Below, piece by piece: positions 54,101 through 61,908 of a stretch of DNA of 64,000 bases (the first letter of the stretch is position 1; each line of letters starts with the position of its first letter). The notes beneath the pieces are model-generated. The model was not told the origin of the DNA. It saw nothing but the letters and a program-made list of their open reading frames with translations, and searched no databases. The stretch is from NCBI RefSeq assembly GCF_007992715.1, contig NZ_BKAU01000001.1, forward strand, positions 868,001 to 932,000, written 5' to 3'. Both the position numbers and the translations under genes were made by a program. The stretch comes from Chitinophaga cymbidii. Lineage in GTDB: Bacteria; Bacteroidota; Bacteroidia; Chitinophagales; Chitinophagaceae.

Positions 54101-54393
54101 GCTGCCAGGATGATATTGGCGCCGGACACGGAATATGCGATGCGGTGCGCATGCAGCAGGTCGTTGAGAATGAACCAGAAGTCCCGGCCCTTGAAGTTTT
54201 TGCCGGTGATAACGATGTTCCGCACGAGCGGCGGTTCATACACAAAGTTGTATCCGCTGGCCTTTTCCAGCTTCACCAGCACGCTGCTCAATGCCTCCTG
54301 CTGTATGACCAGGTCCATTTTTTGCCGGCCGGCAGCGAAAACCGGCACTTGCATGCAGACAATGAGGAATGTTACCCAGAAGTTTTTGTACAT
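51193..54393 (-). CDS. TonB-dependent receptor with N-terminal STN signalling domain
   Basis: 1066 aa. Signal peptide to about residue 20 (VCMQVPVFAAG), an STN domain about 26-95 (LSSVLVKLEKASGYNFVYEP), a carboxypeptidase-regulatory-like domain about 108-195 (ISGRIVDFENADPLPGATV), the plug about 215-330 (AAEVVKRIPGVNVSDDRFIV, PGEFAGGLIKINTK) and a barrel ending in LALNFIF. STN talks to a FecR-type anti-sigma factor, which is encoded 95 bases upstream. It imports an unknown ligand across the outer membrane; the three lipoproteins that follow may assist. Confidence 0.93.
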   Translation of the reverse strand: MYKNFWVTFLIVCMQVPVFAAGRQKMDLVIQQEALSSVLVKLEKASGYNFVYEPPLVRNIVITGKNFKGRDFWFILNDLLHAHRIAYSVSGANIILAAVPPPQPVQYGKISGRIVDFENADPLPGATVRLEGTAIAMVTNEKGDFLFERVPEGKYNILFSYIGYKSGRLNGLVVTANKTITASFKLQASNNLKQVEVKGIARKKVVNTTDEQLINELYTARTVISGISNEQITRSMDRDAAEVVKRIPGVNVSDDRFIVVRGLSKRYNMTFLNDNLAPATELDSRAFSFDLVSSNTIDKIMIYKSPSPDLPGEFAGGLIKINTKKSMLTRQIDVQLSAQYRPGSSFSDISSYAGSKTDFLGLDDGVRSLPKGMPSPVDFNLMGPDVNAKYSKQFANNYLTNARYFDLDKRLTINYYDSWKLGAYQLNNLSSFSYTNTHEARETEQQSLYKSNRSYEGVIRQGIHAARLSLIQNNNIQLGDHVKLELKQFINQQGQRIALNDYKVKDGFEHLDQRRVGLYFLSSFLYSGQLGSYLHFGPAERTKIFTNIGFSSIHRKDPDLRELGYSRQRDPEVSLTEDNPDAPWIHGSRDLIYPVSRYFIDVKEKAWQANADAEHRFASFFNLKAGVFHETRQRYLSTRTFRLANGVHAYDPNIIIPNEEEGGGTGAEEWQIPARLDTGIFRADGTGLRWREATVPNDQYFAENRNTAGYISLDLLALENKLNVFGGVRVEHNLFRILGSLQTGQASYPLVISKPVTSVLPSVNASYRPDSTIIIRAGYGKTLNRPEFREAAPMDYFDYIKYEHYYGNPNLSTVNIHNYDVRFEWYPRSMLRNEMFNLGFFYKTLDRPIELIWGRERTFESAFNTFYYANTGAAKVYGLEAEIRKGLAFLSGNVFRDLSLILNGAILHSEVKTPALIYYGHQAPRERPLQGQVPYLLNASLNYERPQTGTKVAIVYHRSGDQIYAIGTSEYTPGDINSGFPDIMEKGRDMLDLTWSQRVNKYLSIKAGAQNLLNAPMTLYEDYNRDYKYTPEQTSVKDGQTVNSGDVISRRYYQRPYYSLALNFIF

Positions 54394-54488
54394 AAGTATG
54401 TTTTAGAATGATGAATGGCACGGGACGGCCCTTACATGAAGACATGCTGTTTCATGATGTGATGGATAGGCCGTTGTACCAGGTCTGT

Positions 54489-55532
54489 TTAATGCATATT
54501 GCGGTAACTAAACCACAGGGTGTTGTTTTGAATGGTGAATTGAAGGTTCCTGTTCATGCAGAGCACTTCCGCAATGGCCGCCAGGCTTGCGCGCCGCTCG
54601 AAGGAGGCGGTGTACAGCTCCTGCGCGATCTCCGGCTGGCGGAAGCGTATCAGCGTATCAAAGCGGTTTTCGAGGGATGCGGCGATCTGCGCCAGGGTAT
54701 TTTCCCGGAAGCGCATCTTGCCGTGCCGCCAGTCTGCCAGGCTTTCCGCGTCTACCGCGCTGCTGGTCATGGTATGACGGTGCAGATCGTATTGCACCTG
54801 CTGGTTCCGCAGGAGCGTGGCGCTGTCCAGCTGCGATGCTACGCCCACCTTTCCTTCCAGCACAGTGATGGTCATATTGCTGCTGTTCGTGTAAGCATTT
54901 ACGTTAAATACCGTTCCGAGCACGGTGGTCTTCAGCCGGCCTGTTTGCACGGTAAAAGGCCGGGAAGCATCCGGTTGTACGTGGAAAACGGCTTCTCCGC
55001 TGAGGCGGACGTTCCGGCGCGGCGACCGCTCCATGTCGTGCGGATAGATCAGTGTGCTGTTGTCGTTCAGCACTACTGTGCTGTTGTCCGGCAGGGATAT
55101 TCTCTTTTGTTCTCCTTTGCGGGTGCGGAGCGTATCGTATGTTTCCACAGCCGCCAGATGCGTGGCCTGCCGGTTGCCCGTGAACATCCAGTACGCCGCG
55201 CCTGCGGCCAGCAAGCCGGCGACGCAGGCGGCGGCGGTGCGGATCATGCGGGGGTATAGGGATCTCCGTTTGAGCGGTATGTATATGGCGTCCTGCTGCG
55301 GGGCGGTGTTGCCGAGCAACTGTTCGAATGCGCGCCAGTTCTCCGGCGCCTGTGTGTCTGTCGTGTTCAGGGAATGGAACAGGGACACCGCTTCGTTGAA
55401 CAGGGCTTGCTGGCCGGGGTGGGCTTGCAGCCATTGTTCCCAGGAATGCTGTGCTGTGGGGTCTGTGCCCAGGCAGTAGGCGCAGAATGAATCGTCCAGT
55501 AAAAATTCCGATGCGGTCGAATAAACTTTCAT
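54489..55532 (-). CDS. FecR-family anti-sigma factor
   Basis: 347 aa. A cytosolic N-terminal part, one membrane helix at about 97-117 (TAAACVAGLLAAGAAYWMF), and a periplasmic FecR domain (GEQKRISLPDNSTVVLNDN, GEAVFHVQPDASRPFTV, TVLGTVFNVNAY) with a DUF4974-like C-terminus. FecR proteins receive the signal from an STN receptor and hold or activate an ECF sigma factor. The receptor gene is next on the same strand; the sigma gene is divergent, starting 94 bases away. Confidence 0.92.
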   Translation of the reverse strand: MKVYSTASEFLLDDSFCAYCLGTDPTAQHSWEQWLQAHPGQQALFNEAVSLFHSLNTTDTQAPENWRAFEQLLGNTAPQQDAIYIPLKRRSLYPRMIRTAAACVAGLLAAGAAYWMFTGNRQATHLAAVETYDTLRTRKGEQKRISLPDNSTVVLNDNSTLIYPHDMERSPRRNVRLSGEAVFHVQPDASRPFTVQTGRLKTTVLGTVFNVNAYTNSSNMTITVLEGKVGVASQLDSATLLRNQQVQYDLHRHTMTSSAVDAESLADWRHGKMRFRENTLAQIAASLENRFDTLIRFRQPEIAQELYTASFERRASLAAIAEVLCMNRNLQFTIQNNTLWFSYRNMH

Positions 55533-55626
55533 TCGTTTTTGTTTCTCACTGACCAGACAACAGAGCGGCCATAATTTCCCATGGGTTTTGCGCGACTTAA
55601 CACGCTGTTAATATTGCAACTGTATT

Positions 55627-56178
55627 TTGGCAGCAAAAACCGCTTTGGATCAGGATATCTGGCATAAGATACGTGCAGGCGACCAGCAGGCGATGGTATC
55701 GCTCTATAAAAGCATGTACCAGTACCTGCTGAATATCGGCGGGCGGTATACGGAGGACCAGCACCAGGTCAAAGACCTGATCCAGCAGCTTTTCCTGCAT
55801 TTATGGGAACAGCATGCGCGGCTGCCCGCAGTGACGCATGTAAAAGCATATGTGGCAAGAGCTTTCAGAAACCGGCTGCTCAACGCGCTGAAACATGCGC
55901 CCCGCTACGTGCCGGTAGGCGAAGAAGAAGCGGCGTACGAACCTGCGGAATTATCTTACTTTGAAAAGCTGCTGGGCTACCAGGAAAATGAAGCCCGCCG
56001 CGCACGGCTCAGTGCGGCACTGGCGCAGCTGACGCCACGGCAGCTGGAATTGCTGGAAATGCGCTTCTACCTGCAGATGAACTACGAAGAAATGGAATCC
56101 GCGCTTGGCATCTCCCGTAAAACTGTTTATAATATCATTTTCAACGCACTGGAAACTCTCCGACGGGAAATGAAATAA
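55627..56178 (+). CDS. ECF RNA polymerase sigma factor (FecI-like)
   Basis: 183 aa starting at a TTG; no ATG is in frame before the sigma-2 region, and the next one (55693) would cut into it. Sigma-70 region 2 about 12-78 (AMVSLYKSMYQYLLNIGGRY, LIQQLFLHLWEQ) and region 4 about 125-175 (LTPRQLELLEMRFYLQMNYE, ALGISRKTVYN). It should direct transcription of the receptor operon under control of the FecR protein encoded divergently. Usually fecI and fecR are in line; divergence is notable. Confidence 0.9.
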   Translation: MAAKTALDQDIWHKIRAGDQQAMVSLYKSMYQYLLNIGGRYTEDQHQVKDLIQQLFLHLWEQHARLPAVTHVKAYVARAFRNRLLNALKHAPRYVPVGEEEAAYEPAELSYFEKLLGYQENEARRARLSAALAQLTPRQLELLEMRFYLQMNYEEMESALGISRKTVYNIIFNALETLRREMK

Positions 56179-56201
56179 CCGCTCCGGTAAAAACCGGAAC
56201 G
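56179..56201 (+). terminator. Hairpin after the sigma factor gene
   Basis: TCCGGT / ACCGGA stem with AAAA loop, extended by CCG/CGG across one mismatch; no T tract, so a weak terminator. Confidence 0.5.
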
Positions 56202-56228
56202 GCATTCATCTTTATGAAGACAGAATTA

Positions 56229-56987
56229 TTACTCTTCCTTTGCCTGCAAATACCCCATCATACTGACCGCGCTGCCGGACAAAGCGATCTTTGCGGTTGA
56301 ATCCACGCCCACCGGCTGCCATACGCGCACCTTCGTATCATTTGAAATGTTCAGGGTCGTCTGTCTACCAAAGCGGTAGCCCAGGGTATCTATGGCGCCG
56401 CCCCAGCTTATGTCGCAAATCGCATCCGTTTCCAGCTGTAAATTCAGCCGCGGCAGTACTCCTCCGTACATGAGGCACCTGGCCTTTTCCTTCATGTGCA
56501 CCTTCAAAGGAACGTCTTTCTGCGAAAGCCCGAATACTTCTATCCAGCAATGGTCTCCGGTAACAGAGGCCAGTTCCTGCGCGTAGATCTGCAGGGAATG
56601 GTCGTTAAAATATTTGCCTTCCGTCATCCTGTCAACCAGGTAGGATATAAATAAGGTATCACCCTCCTGCCGGACCTTCATGTATCTTTCCTGCATGGCG
56701 CTGAGCTCCATCCAGGAGGCCGTGTCTTTCCTGAAGAACAGCCGCAGATTATGGCTTTCGCTAAAGGAACGGCGTGTCCCGTTTTCCGATACCTTCCATA
56801 AAGCGCCGTCATATACAATGTGGCGGAATGGTTTCAGGGAACGCTTGTTGCTCTTGCTGACGAAGTCCGCCGCATTCATCCTGATATTCCCTTTTACAAA
56901 TTCTCCCTTCAGCAAAAAATTATACAACACCAGCGATACCGGCAGGAACACCAGGACCGCGATCAGCAGTTTATTACTCGTTTTCAT
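56229..56987 (-). CDS. Membrane-anchored protein of unknown function in ABC operon
   Basis: 252 aa, not recognised. One N-terminal membrane segment (LLIAVLVFLPVSLVLYNFLL, about 7-26), the rest predicted outside. The C-terminal third has short beta repeats (AICDISWGGAIDTLGYRFG, TLNISNDTKVRVWQ, KIALSGSAVSMMG) that recall the GIN/DUF2807-type beta-helix of Bacteroidota, but the match is not certain. It is the last gene of the operon ATPase, permease, GntR, unknown, 17 bases after the regulator, so it may be a substrate or accessory of the exporter. Confidence 0.7.
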   Translation of the reverse strand: MKTSNKLLIAVLVFLPVSLVLYNFLLKGEFVKGNIRMNAADFVSKSNKRSLKPFRHIVYDGALWKVSENGTRRSFSESHNLRLFFRKDTASWMELSAMQERYMKVRQEGDTLFISYLVDRMTEGKYFNDHSLQIYAQELASVTGDHCWIEVFGLSQKDVPLKVHMKEKARCLMYGGVLPRLNLQLETDAICDISWGGAIDTLGYRFGRQTTLNISNDTKVRVWQPVGVDSTAKIALSGSAVSMMGYLQAKEE

Positions 56988-57004
56988 GTAATTAGCTTTA
57001 ATAG

Positions 57005-57379
57005 TTATGCTTTGATTTGACGCTGCTTGTATTTTTCATAGCGTCCTTTCAACTCGTCCAGCTCTATTCCCAGCAGGAACATCCTGCGGAAGAACTGCGG
57101 CAGTTCCTCCTGCACGAACTGCTCCTTTCTCATAGCGGTGATCTTCTTTATCGCGTCGGCGCTGACGAAATATCCCATACCCCGTTTTGTATAGATAATG
57201 CCCTGCTGCTGCAGGAACTCATACGAACGCATGATGGTATTGGGATTCACCTCCAGGGTAACTGCCAGTTCACGTACCGACGGCACTTTCCCCTCCGGCA
57301 GCCAGTGCTGCAGCTGCACCTGGTCGCAGACGAAATCCGCGATCTGGAGATATATGGCCTGTGTATGATTGAATTCCAT
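57005..57379 (-). CDS. GntR-family regulator, YtrA type
   Basis: 124 aa. An N-terminal winged helix (VPSVRELAVTLEVNPNTIMR and SYEFLQQQGIIYTKRGMGYF) and a short helical C-terminal tail instead of an effector domain, which is the YtrA subfamily. These repressors control adjacent ABC transporter operons and respond to cell-envelope stress. It lies within the operon it probably controls, 24 bases after the permease gene. A perfect 10-bp-arm palindrome at 59107-59132 is its likely site. Confidence 0.93.
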   Translation of the reverse strand: MEFNHTQAIYLQIADFVCDQVQLQHWLPEGKVPSVRELAVTLEVNPNTIMRSYEFLQQQGIIYTKRGMGYFVSADAIKKITAMRKEQFVQEELPQFFRRMFLLGIELDELKGRYEKYKQRQIKA

Positions 57380-57403
57380 GTTGGCGGTTTGAATAATGAA
57401 CGG

Positions 57404-58234
57404 TTATAGCTGCTGCTCGCGGATCTTCATCCAGGTGACGCACCACAGCAGCACAAGGATCAATGCCGGTATCAGCAGGAAAGGTATCTGAACAGCCGGC
57501 CGCAAGGCTACATGATAGTAATGCCCGATGTTGTACATGCCGTCGGCCACTTTTGTATGCGCCTGCAGGTTGATGGAATAGTAGGGAACAGCGCTGTCGA
57601 AGTTATATAACGTGTCCCGCTGGTAAAATTCCGCTGTCCTCGATTTGTTTATCATTGTTCTGGCAGATCCGTTGTTCACCAGCACAACCGCAAATACAAG
57701 GAGGCATACCGCTACCGCCGATTTAACGAAAACATGCCGGCGAAACCAGATAGCACCGAGCAGGACAAGCGACTGTATGCAGATATTCAGTAAAAATGCG
57801 TACAGGGCAGTTGCATTAACGGGCAGATAAAATCCGCTCTCATAGCGATTCCAGTGCAGGTTGATATAATTTACCAACAGGGTACAGGGGATGCAGATCA
57901 GTATAAATACGAACGGGTAGAACACGATCGCCAGCAGCAGCGCCACGGCCAGCCGTTCCGCGGCGGAGGCGGGCAGCATCATGGCCATGATGCGATCGTC
58001 CGTTCGCGCGAACTGTCTGAAAATGGTGGAGCTGAATACAGCGGAGCTCAATATCAATCCGGTAGCGAAAACAAATTCCTGGGATTCATACCCGAATTCG
58101 CTCACGTAGGAAAGAAAGAACATAAATCCAAGCAGGATGCCCGCGATAGATGCGATGCCTAAGAGGTAAAGCTTCCGGTTAACAGCCAGCTGCAATTTGA
58201 GCAGGTAACCAAAACGGTTGAACGAAAAATTCAT
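57404..58234 (-). CDS. ABC transporter permease (ABC-2-like)
   Basis: 276 aa with about six membrane helices (for example LLGIASIAGILLGFMFFLSY, LAVALLLAIVFYPFVFILIC, IPFLLIPALILVLLWCV). No motif identifies the family beyond this topology; the assignment rests on position 12 bases after the ATPase gene and before a YtrA-type regulator. A large non-membrane loop lies between the last two helices (about 185-250). The substrate is unknown. Confidence 0.78.
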   Translation of the reverse strand: MNFSFNRFGYLLKLQLAVNRKLYLLGIASIAGILLGFMFFLSYVSEFGYESQEFVFATGLILSSAVFSSTIFRQFARTDDRIMAMMLPASAAERLAVALLLAIVFYPFVFILICIPCTLLVNYINLHWNRYESGFYLPVNATALYAFLLNICIQSLVLLGAIWFRRHVFVKSAVAVCLLVFAVVLVNNGSARTMINKSRTAEFYQRDTLYNFDSAVPYYSINLQAHTKVADGMYNIGHYYHVALRPAVQIPFLLIPALILVLLWCVTWMKIREQQL

Positions 58235-58246
58235 GGTATAATATTT

Positions 58247-59083
58247 TTATTGTTTGAACAGGGGGAGGATCGATTTTTTTTCCAGCAGCACGGCGTTGAA
58301 GAACATCTCCATGTCCAGCCGGGAATGCTCCTGCCGGCGGTTAACGGCTACTACAGCATATCCTTTCAGGGCGCCTTCGGTATAAAGCGGCGCTTCTGTT
58401 TCTTCGAGGCTCATCACATGACGGAAGGAGAGCTTTTCGGTGATGCGGGTAACGGGTTCCTGCAGGATGACGTGCGTGCCGTCCATAATGATCACTTCAT
58501 CGATCAGGCTGTCCAGGTCCTTAACCTGGTGAGTGCTGATGATCATACATTGATCTTCGGCCAGCGAGCCGGCGATCACTTTACGGAACTGGTGTTTGGA
58601 GGGGATGTCCAGCCCATTGGTAGGCTCGTCCATCAGCAGCACTTTGGCGCGGGTGGCAATGGCGAAGGCGATCAGCACTTTCTTTTGCTGGCCATGGCTG
58701 AGGGCGGAAAGTTGATGGTTACGCGGTATCTCGAATACCTCGAGGTACTGGTGAAAACCGCTGTGGTCGAAAGCGGGATAAAAAGGTGTGAAGAGCTGCA
58801 GGTACTGCGCGATATCCATGTCCGGCAGGCGGAAGACTTCCGGCAACAGGTAGATCTGCTGCAGGAAGGAAGGTTCGCGCTTTGAGGGGTCAAAGCCTAT
58901 TACTTCGGATTTGCCGGATTGCGGGAAGAGCAGGCCGCAGATGTTGTACAGCAGGCTGCTTTTGCCGGCGCCGTTTCGTCCGAGCAGACCGTAAATGCGG
59001 CCCGGCCGGAGGGAAAGCGACACATCGTCCAGCACAGGGCGGCCCTTGCGGTAGGAAAAATGCAGGTGTTGAAGGGATATCAT
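58247..59083 (-). CDS. ABC transporter ATP-binding protein
   Basis: 278 aa. Walker A GRNGAGKS at 35-42, signature LSHGQ at 127-131, Walker B VLLMDEP at 147-153 followed by TNGLD, and the switch His in IISTHQVKDL. It is of the export type that pairs with ABC-2 membrane proteins. First gene of the four-gene operon; the GntR-type operator lies 24 bases before its start and overlaps the promoter. Confidence 0.95.
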   Translation of the reverse strand: MISLQHLHFSYRKGRPVLDDVSLSLRPGRIYGLLGRNGAGKSSLLYNICGLLFPQSGKSEVIGFDPSKREPSFLQQIYLLPEVFRLPDMDIAQYLQLFTPFYPAFDHSGFHQYLEVFEIPRNHQLSALSHGQQKKVLIAFAIATRAKVLLMDEPTNGLDIPSKHQFRKVIAGSLAEDQCMIISTHQVKDLDSLIDEVIIMDGTHVILQEPVTRITEKLSFRHVMSLEETEAPLYTEGALKGYAVVAVNRRQEHSRLDMEMFFNAVLLEKKSILPLFKQ

Positions 59084-59106
59084 AATCTTTATTTTTCTGA
59101 TTGATA

Positions 59107-59132
59107 TAGTGTACTAGTTAAATAGTACACTA
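59107..59132. promoter_or_regulatory. YtrA/GntR-type operator
   Basis: TAGTGTACTA, six bases, TAGTACACTA: perfect 10-bp arms. The GTGTACTA/TAGTACAC halves match the general type of site bound by YtrA-like repressors. A TTTG at 59134-59137 (minus strand) makes it sit between the promoter elements of the ABC operon. Confidence 0.8.
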
Positions 59133-59239
59133 CAAATGTAAATCGATCTTTTGAATTTCCAAATTTTCCTTTCGAAGAATGATTTGGCTTGACATCTTTC
59201 GTTTCTGGTAGGATATTCGCAAAATCAACGGCGGATCAA

Positions 59240-59267
59240 GTCCACCTCATGTCCACGTTACGTCCAC
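59240..59267. promoter_or_regulatory. Three GTCCAC direct repeats at 11-bp spacing
   Basis: GTCCAC at 59240, 59251 and 59262, one helical turn apart, about 180 bases before the beta-helix gene. The spacing suggests a site for a regulator that binds tandem repeats on one face of the DNA. Confidence 0.5.
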
Positions 59268-59444
59268 CTGACCCGGCCCGTTCCTTCGGTGTTCATGGCC
59301 GGTTCCCGGCTATTTCCCGCACCTGTTTCCTTAAAAAGATAAAATACTATCGACTCTCTCATTATTCAATACGCATTTTAATGGCAGGATTCGTGCATTT
59401 AATATTACAGCAGGCCGGAATAAGGCTGTACATTTATCGGTTCA

Positions 59445-61808
59445 ATGATGTGTGATATGTTCAAAGGGATATGGTTTTGCAGCCTGATATTATGGATGAT
59501 GCCGGTTTCCGGCCAGACGCAGCGTATTTATATTTCTCCTTCGGGGAATGACAGCAATCCCGGCACAAAGGAAGCGCCGGTAGCTACACTGCACCATGCG
59601 CAGCAGATGTGGCGGAAGCTGGACGGAACCGTGCAGGTAGTGCTCCGGGGCGGTACTTACTACCTGGACAGCACGCTGCTGCTGACGCCGGAAGACAATG
59701 CGGACATGAATACTTTTCTTTTCATCATGGGATATCCCGGCGAGGAAGTGGTGCTCAGCGGCGCAAAGCCCCTGAAAACATCCTGGGAGCCCTGGCAGCG
59801 GGGCGTCTACCGCACCGCCGTGCCCGCTTCCGTTCCGTCGATGGACCGTTTGTTCATCAACGGTGAGCAACAGATACTGGCACGTTATCCCAACTATGAT
59901 TCCAGCGCCCGCTTTTATCACGGCACAGCGGAAGACGCCCTCTCTCCTGCCCGCGTCAAAACGTGGAAACAGCCCGTGGGCGCTATCGTACATGCGTTGC
60001 ACCGCGCGGAATGGGGCGGTTATCATTACCGCATCACCGGGGTGGATGAAAAAGGCGCTCCGGTACTGGAAGGCGGCTGGCAGAATAACCGCCAGATGGG
60101 CCTGCATCCGCAATACCGCTTTGTGGAAAATGTAATAGAAGAACTGGATGCGCCGCGGGAATGGTATTTCGACAGTGCCGCGCACCAGCTGTACTATATG
60201 CCGCCCACAGGCGGTGAATTGCCCGAAAACGTGTCTTACGCCGTGCTGAAAGAACTGATCGTTATCAAAGGATCGCATCAGCGGCCGGTAAAGCAGGTCA
60301 TTCTCAACAACATCATCTTCACCGGCACTGCCCGTACCTTCATGCTTACAAAAGAGCCGTTGCTGCGCAGCGACTGGACCATCTACCGCGGCGGCGCCCT
60401 GCTGATCGAAGGCGCGGAATACTGTTACATCGGCAATTGCAAGTTCGATGAAGTGGGCGGTAACGCCATCTTCCTGAATAACTATAACCGGTATGTGAAT
60501 GTGGACAGCTGCCACATTTACAAAGCCGGCGCCAGCGGCATTGCCGTTGTTGGCAGTCCGGATGCTGTGCGCTCTCCCGCTTTTGAATACAATCAGTTTG
60601 TTCCCTACACAAAAATGGACCGCACACCGGGCCCGCAGAGCGAGAACTACCCGCATTATTGCGACATAAAGGACAATCTCATCCAGTACACCGGCGAAGT
60701 GGAAAAGCAGTCCGCCGGCGTACAGATCTCCATGTCGTCCAACATCACCATCTCGCACAACACTATTCACAACGTTCCGCGTGCAGGCATCAATGTGAGT
60801 GAAGGCACCTGGGGCGGGCACATTATCGAGTACAACGACGTTTACAATACCGTACTGGAAACCGGCGACCACGGCGCTTTCAACTCCTGGGGCCGCGACC
60901 GCTTCTGGCACCCCGACCGCCGGGTGATGGACAGCGCCACCACGGCGGATATCAGTCTTGTCACCCTCGATGCCCGCGACATCACGGTCATCCACCACAA
61001 CCGCTTCCGCTGCGATCATGGCTGGGATATTGACCTGGACGACGGTTCCTCGAACTACCGCATTTACAACAACGTTTGTCTTAATGGCGGGTTGAAGCTG
61101 CGGGAAGGATTTTTCAGAACGGTGGAGAACAATATCATCATCAATAATTCTTTCCACCCGCATGTGTGGTTTTCCAATAGCGGCGATGTGTTCCGTTACA
61201 ATATCGTTACGTCCGCATACAAACCGATCGGCATTCAAACATGGGGCAAGGAAGTCGATTATAACTTCTTCCCCGACAAATCTTCGCTGAAAGCTGCGCA
61301 GGCGAACGGCACCGATGTGCATTCCACTTACGGCGACCCGCAATTCATGGATTTCGCCGCAGGTGACTACCGGGTAAAACCCGGCAGCAAAGTGCTCTCC
61401 ACCGGCTTCACGAACTTCCCGATGGACCAGTTCGGCGTACGTATCCCGAGGCTGAAAGCCCTGGCCGCTCCTGTTCCTTTACCGGCGGAGCTGTACGCAC
61501 AGCAGACCGCTGGCAAGGCTTCCCTCACCTGGAAAGGCGCCACGGTAAAGAATATAGAAGGATTAGGCGAGCGCTCGGCCACCGGCCTGCCGGATGAATC
61601 AGGCGCATATTTCGTTAAAGTGCCGGCAGGAAGCGAGGCGTACAAGGCCGGTTTCAGAACGGGCGATGTGGTGATTGCGGTGGAAGGGGAGAAGATCAGG
61701 GATACGGCGGATTTTATGTCGAAATTCCAGGAGCATGCCTGGAAGCAAAGCATGCAGATGACGGTGTTCCGCAACCAGCGGGCGATGGAGCTGAAGGTGG
61801 CGAAGTGA
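59445..61808 (+). CDS. Secreted right-handed beta-helix protein with C-terminal PDZ domain
   Basis: 787 aa; ATGs at 59445, 59448 and 59457 all precede the signal peptide (LILWMMPVSGQ). Residues about 25-640 form a parallel beta-helix: RIYISPSGNDSNPGTKEAP and VVLRGGTYYLDSTLLLTP at the start, then rungs such as YIGNCKFDEVGGNAIFL, NITISHNTIHNVPRAGINV and YRIYNNVCLNGGL. About 690-785 is a PDZ domain (GLPDESGAYFVKVPAGSEAY, RTGDVVIAVEGEKIRD). Helix proteins of this kind are glycosidases, epimerases or lyases of polysaccharides; PDZ would bind a peptide tail. Substrate unknown. Monocistronic. Confidence 0.87.
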   Translation: MMCDMFKGIWFCSLILWMMPVSGQTQRIYISPSGNDSNPGTKEAPVATLHHAQQMWRKLDGTVQVVLRGGTYYLDSTLLLTPEDNADMNTFLFIMGYPGEEVVLSGAKPLKTSWEPWQRGVYRTAVPASVPSMDRLFINGEQQILARYPNYDSSARFYHGTAEDALSPARVKTWKQPVGAIVHALHRAEWGGYHYRITGVDEKGAPVLEGGWQNNRQMGLHPQYRFVENVIEELDAPREWYFDSAAHQLYYMPPTGGELPENVSYAVLKELIVIKGSHQRPVKQVILNNIIFTGTARTFMLTKEPLLRSDWTIYRGGALLIEGAEYCYIGNCKFDEVGGNAIFLNNYNRYVNVDSCHIYKAGASGIAVVGSPDAVRSPAFEYNQFVPYTKMDRTPGPQSENYPHYCDIKDNLIQYTGEVEKQSAGVQISMSSNITISHNTIHNVPRAGINVSEGTWGGHIIEYNDVYNTVLETGDHGAFNSWGRDRFWHPDRRVMDSATTADISLVTLDARDITVIHHNRFRCDHGWDIDLDDGSSNYRIYNNVCLNGGLKLREGFFRTVENNIIINNSFHPHVWFSNSGDVFRYNIVTSAYKPIGIQTWGKEVDYNFFPDKSSLKAAQANGTDVHSTYGDPQFMDFAAGDYRVKPGSKVLSTGFTNFPMDQFGVRIPRLKALAAPVPLPAELYAQQTAGKASLTWKGATVKNIEGLGERSATGLPDESGAYFVKVPAGSEAYKAGFRTGDVVIAVEGEKIRDTADFMSKFQEHAWKQSMQMTVFRNQRAMELKVAK

Positions 61809-61855
61809 AAACATCCCGATGGAGTTGAATGTTCGACTGAACTTTCAAAATAAGC

Positions 61856-61883
61856 GAAGGCTGCGCCAGATGGTGCAGCCTTC
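61856..61883. terminator. Bidirectional terminator before glyA
   Basis: 12-bp stem GAAGGCTGCGCC / GGTGCAGCCTTC with an AGAT loop and one G-T pair, between convergent genes. The T run on the plus side is broken (ATTTAT). Confidence 0.75.
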
Positions 61884-61908
61884 ATTTATATCGTCATTCT
61901 CCAATGAA

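Larger units (their letters stand above)
59084..59444. other. Divergent intergenic region with two regulatory elements
   Basis: No coding frame of quality. It contains the GntR-type palindrome on the left and three spaced GTCCAC repeats in the middle; the right part carries the promoter of the beta-helix gene (TACATTTA just before the ATG). Confidence 0.5.

Noticed and set aside
52507..54411. 634-codon plus-strand frame opposite the TonB receptor
   Set aside because: Antisense shadow; receptor domains are unambiguous on the other strand.
59490..61343. 617-codon minus-strand frame opposite the beta-helix gene
   Set aside because: Antisense to a gene with clear signal peptide and domain structure; no recognisable domain in the antisense frame.
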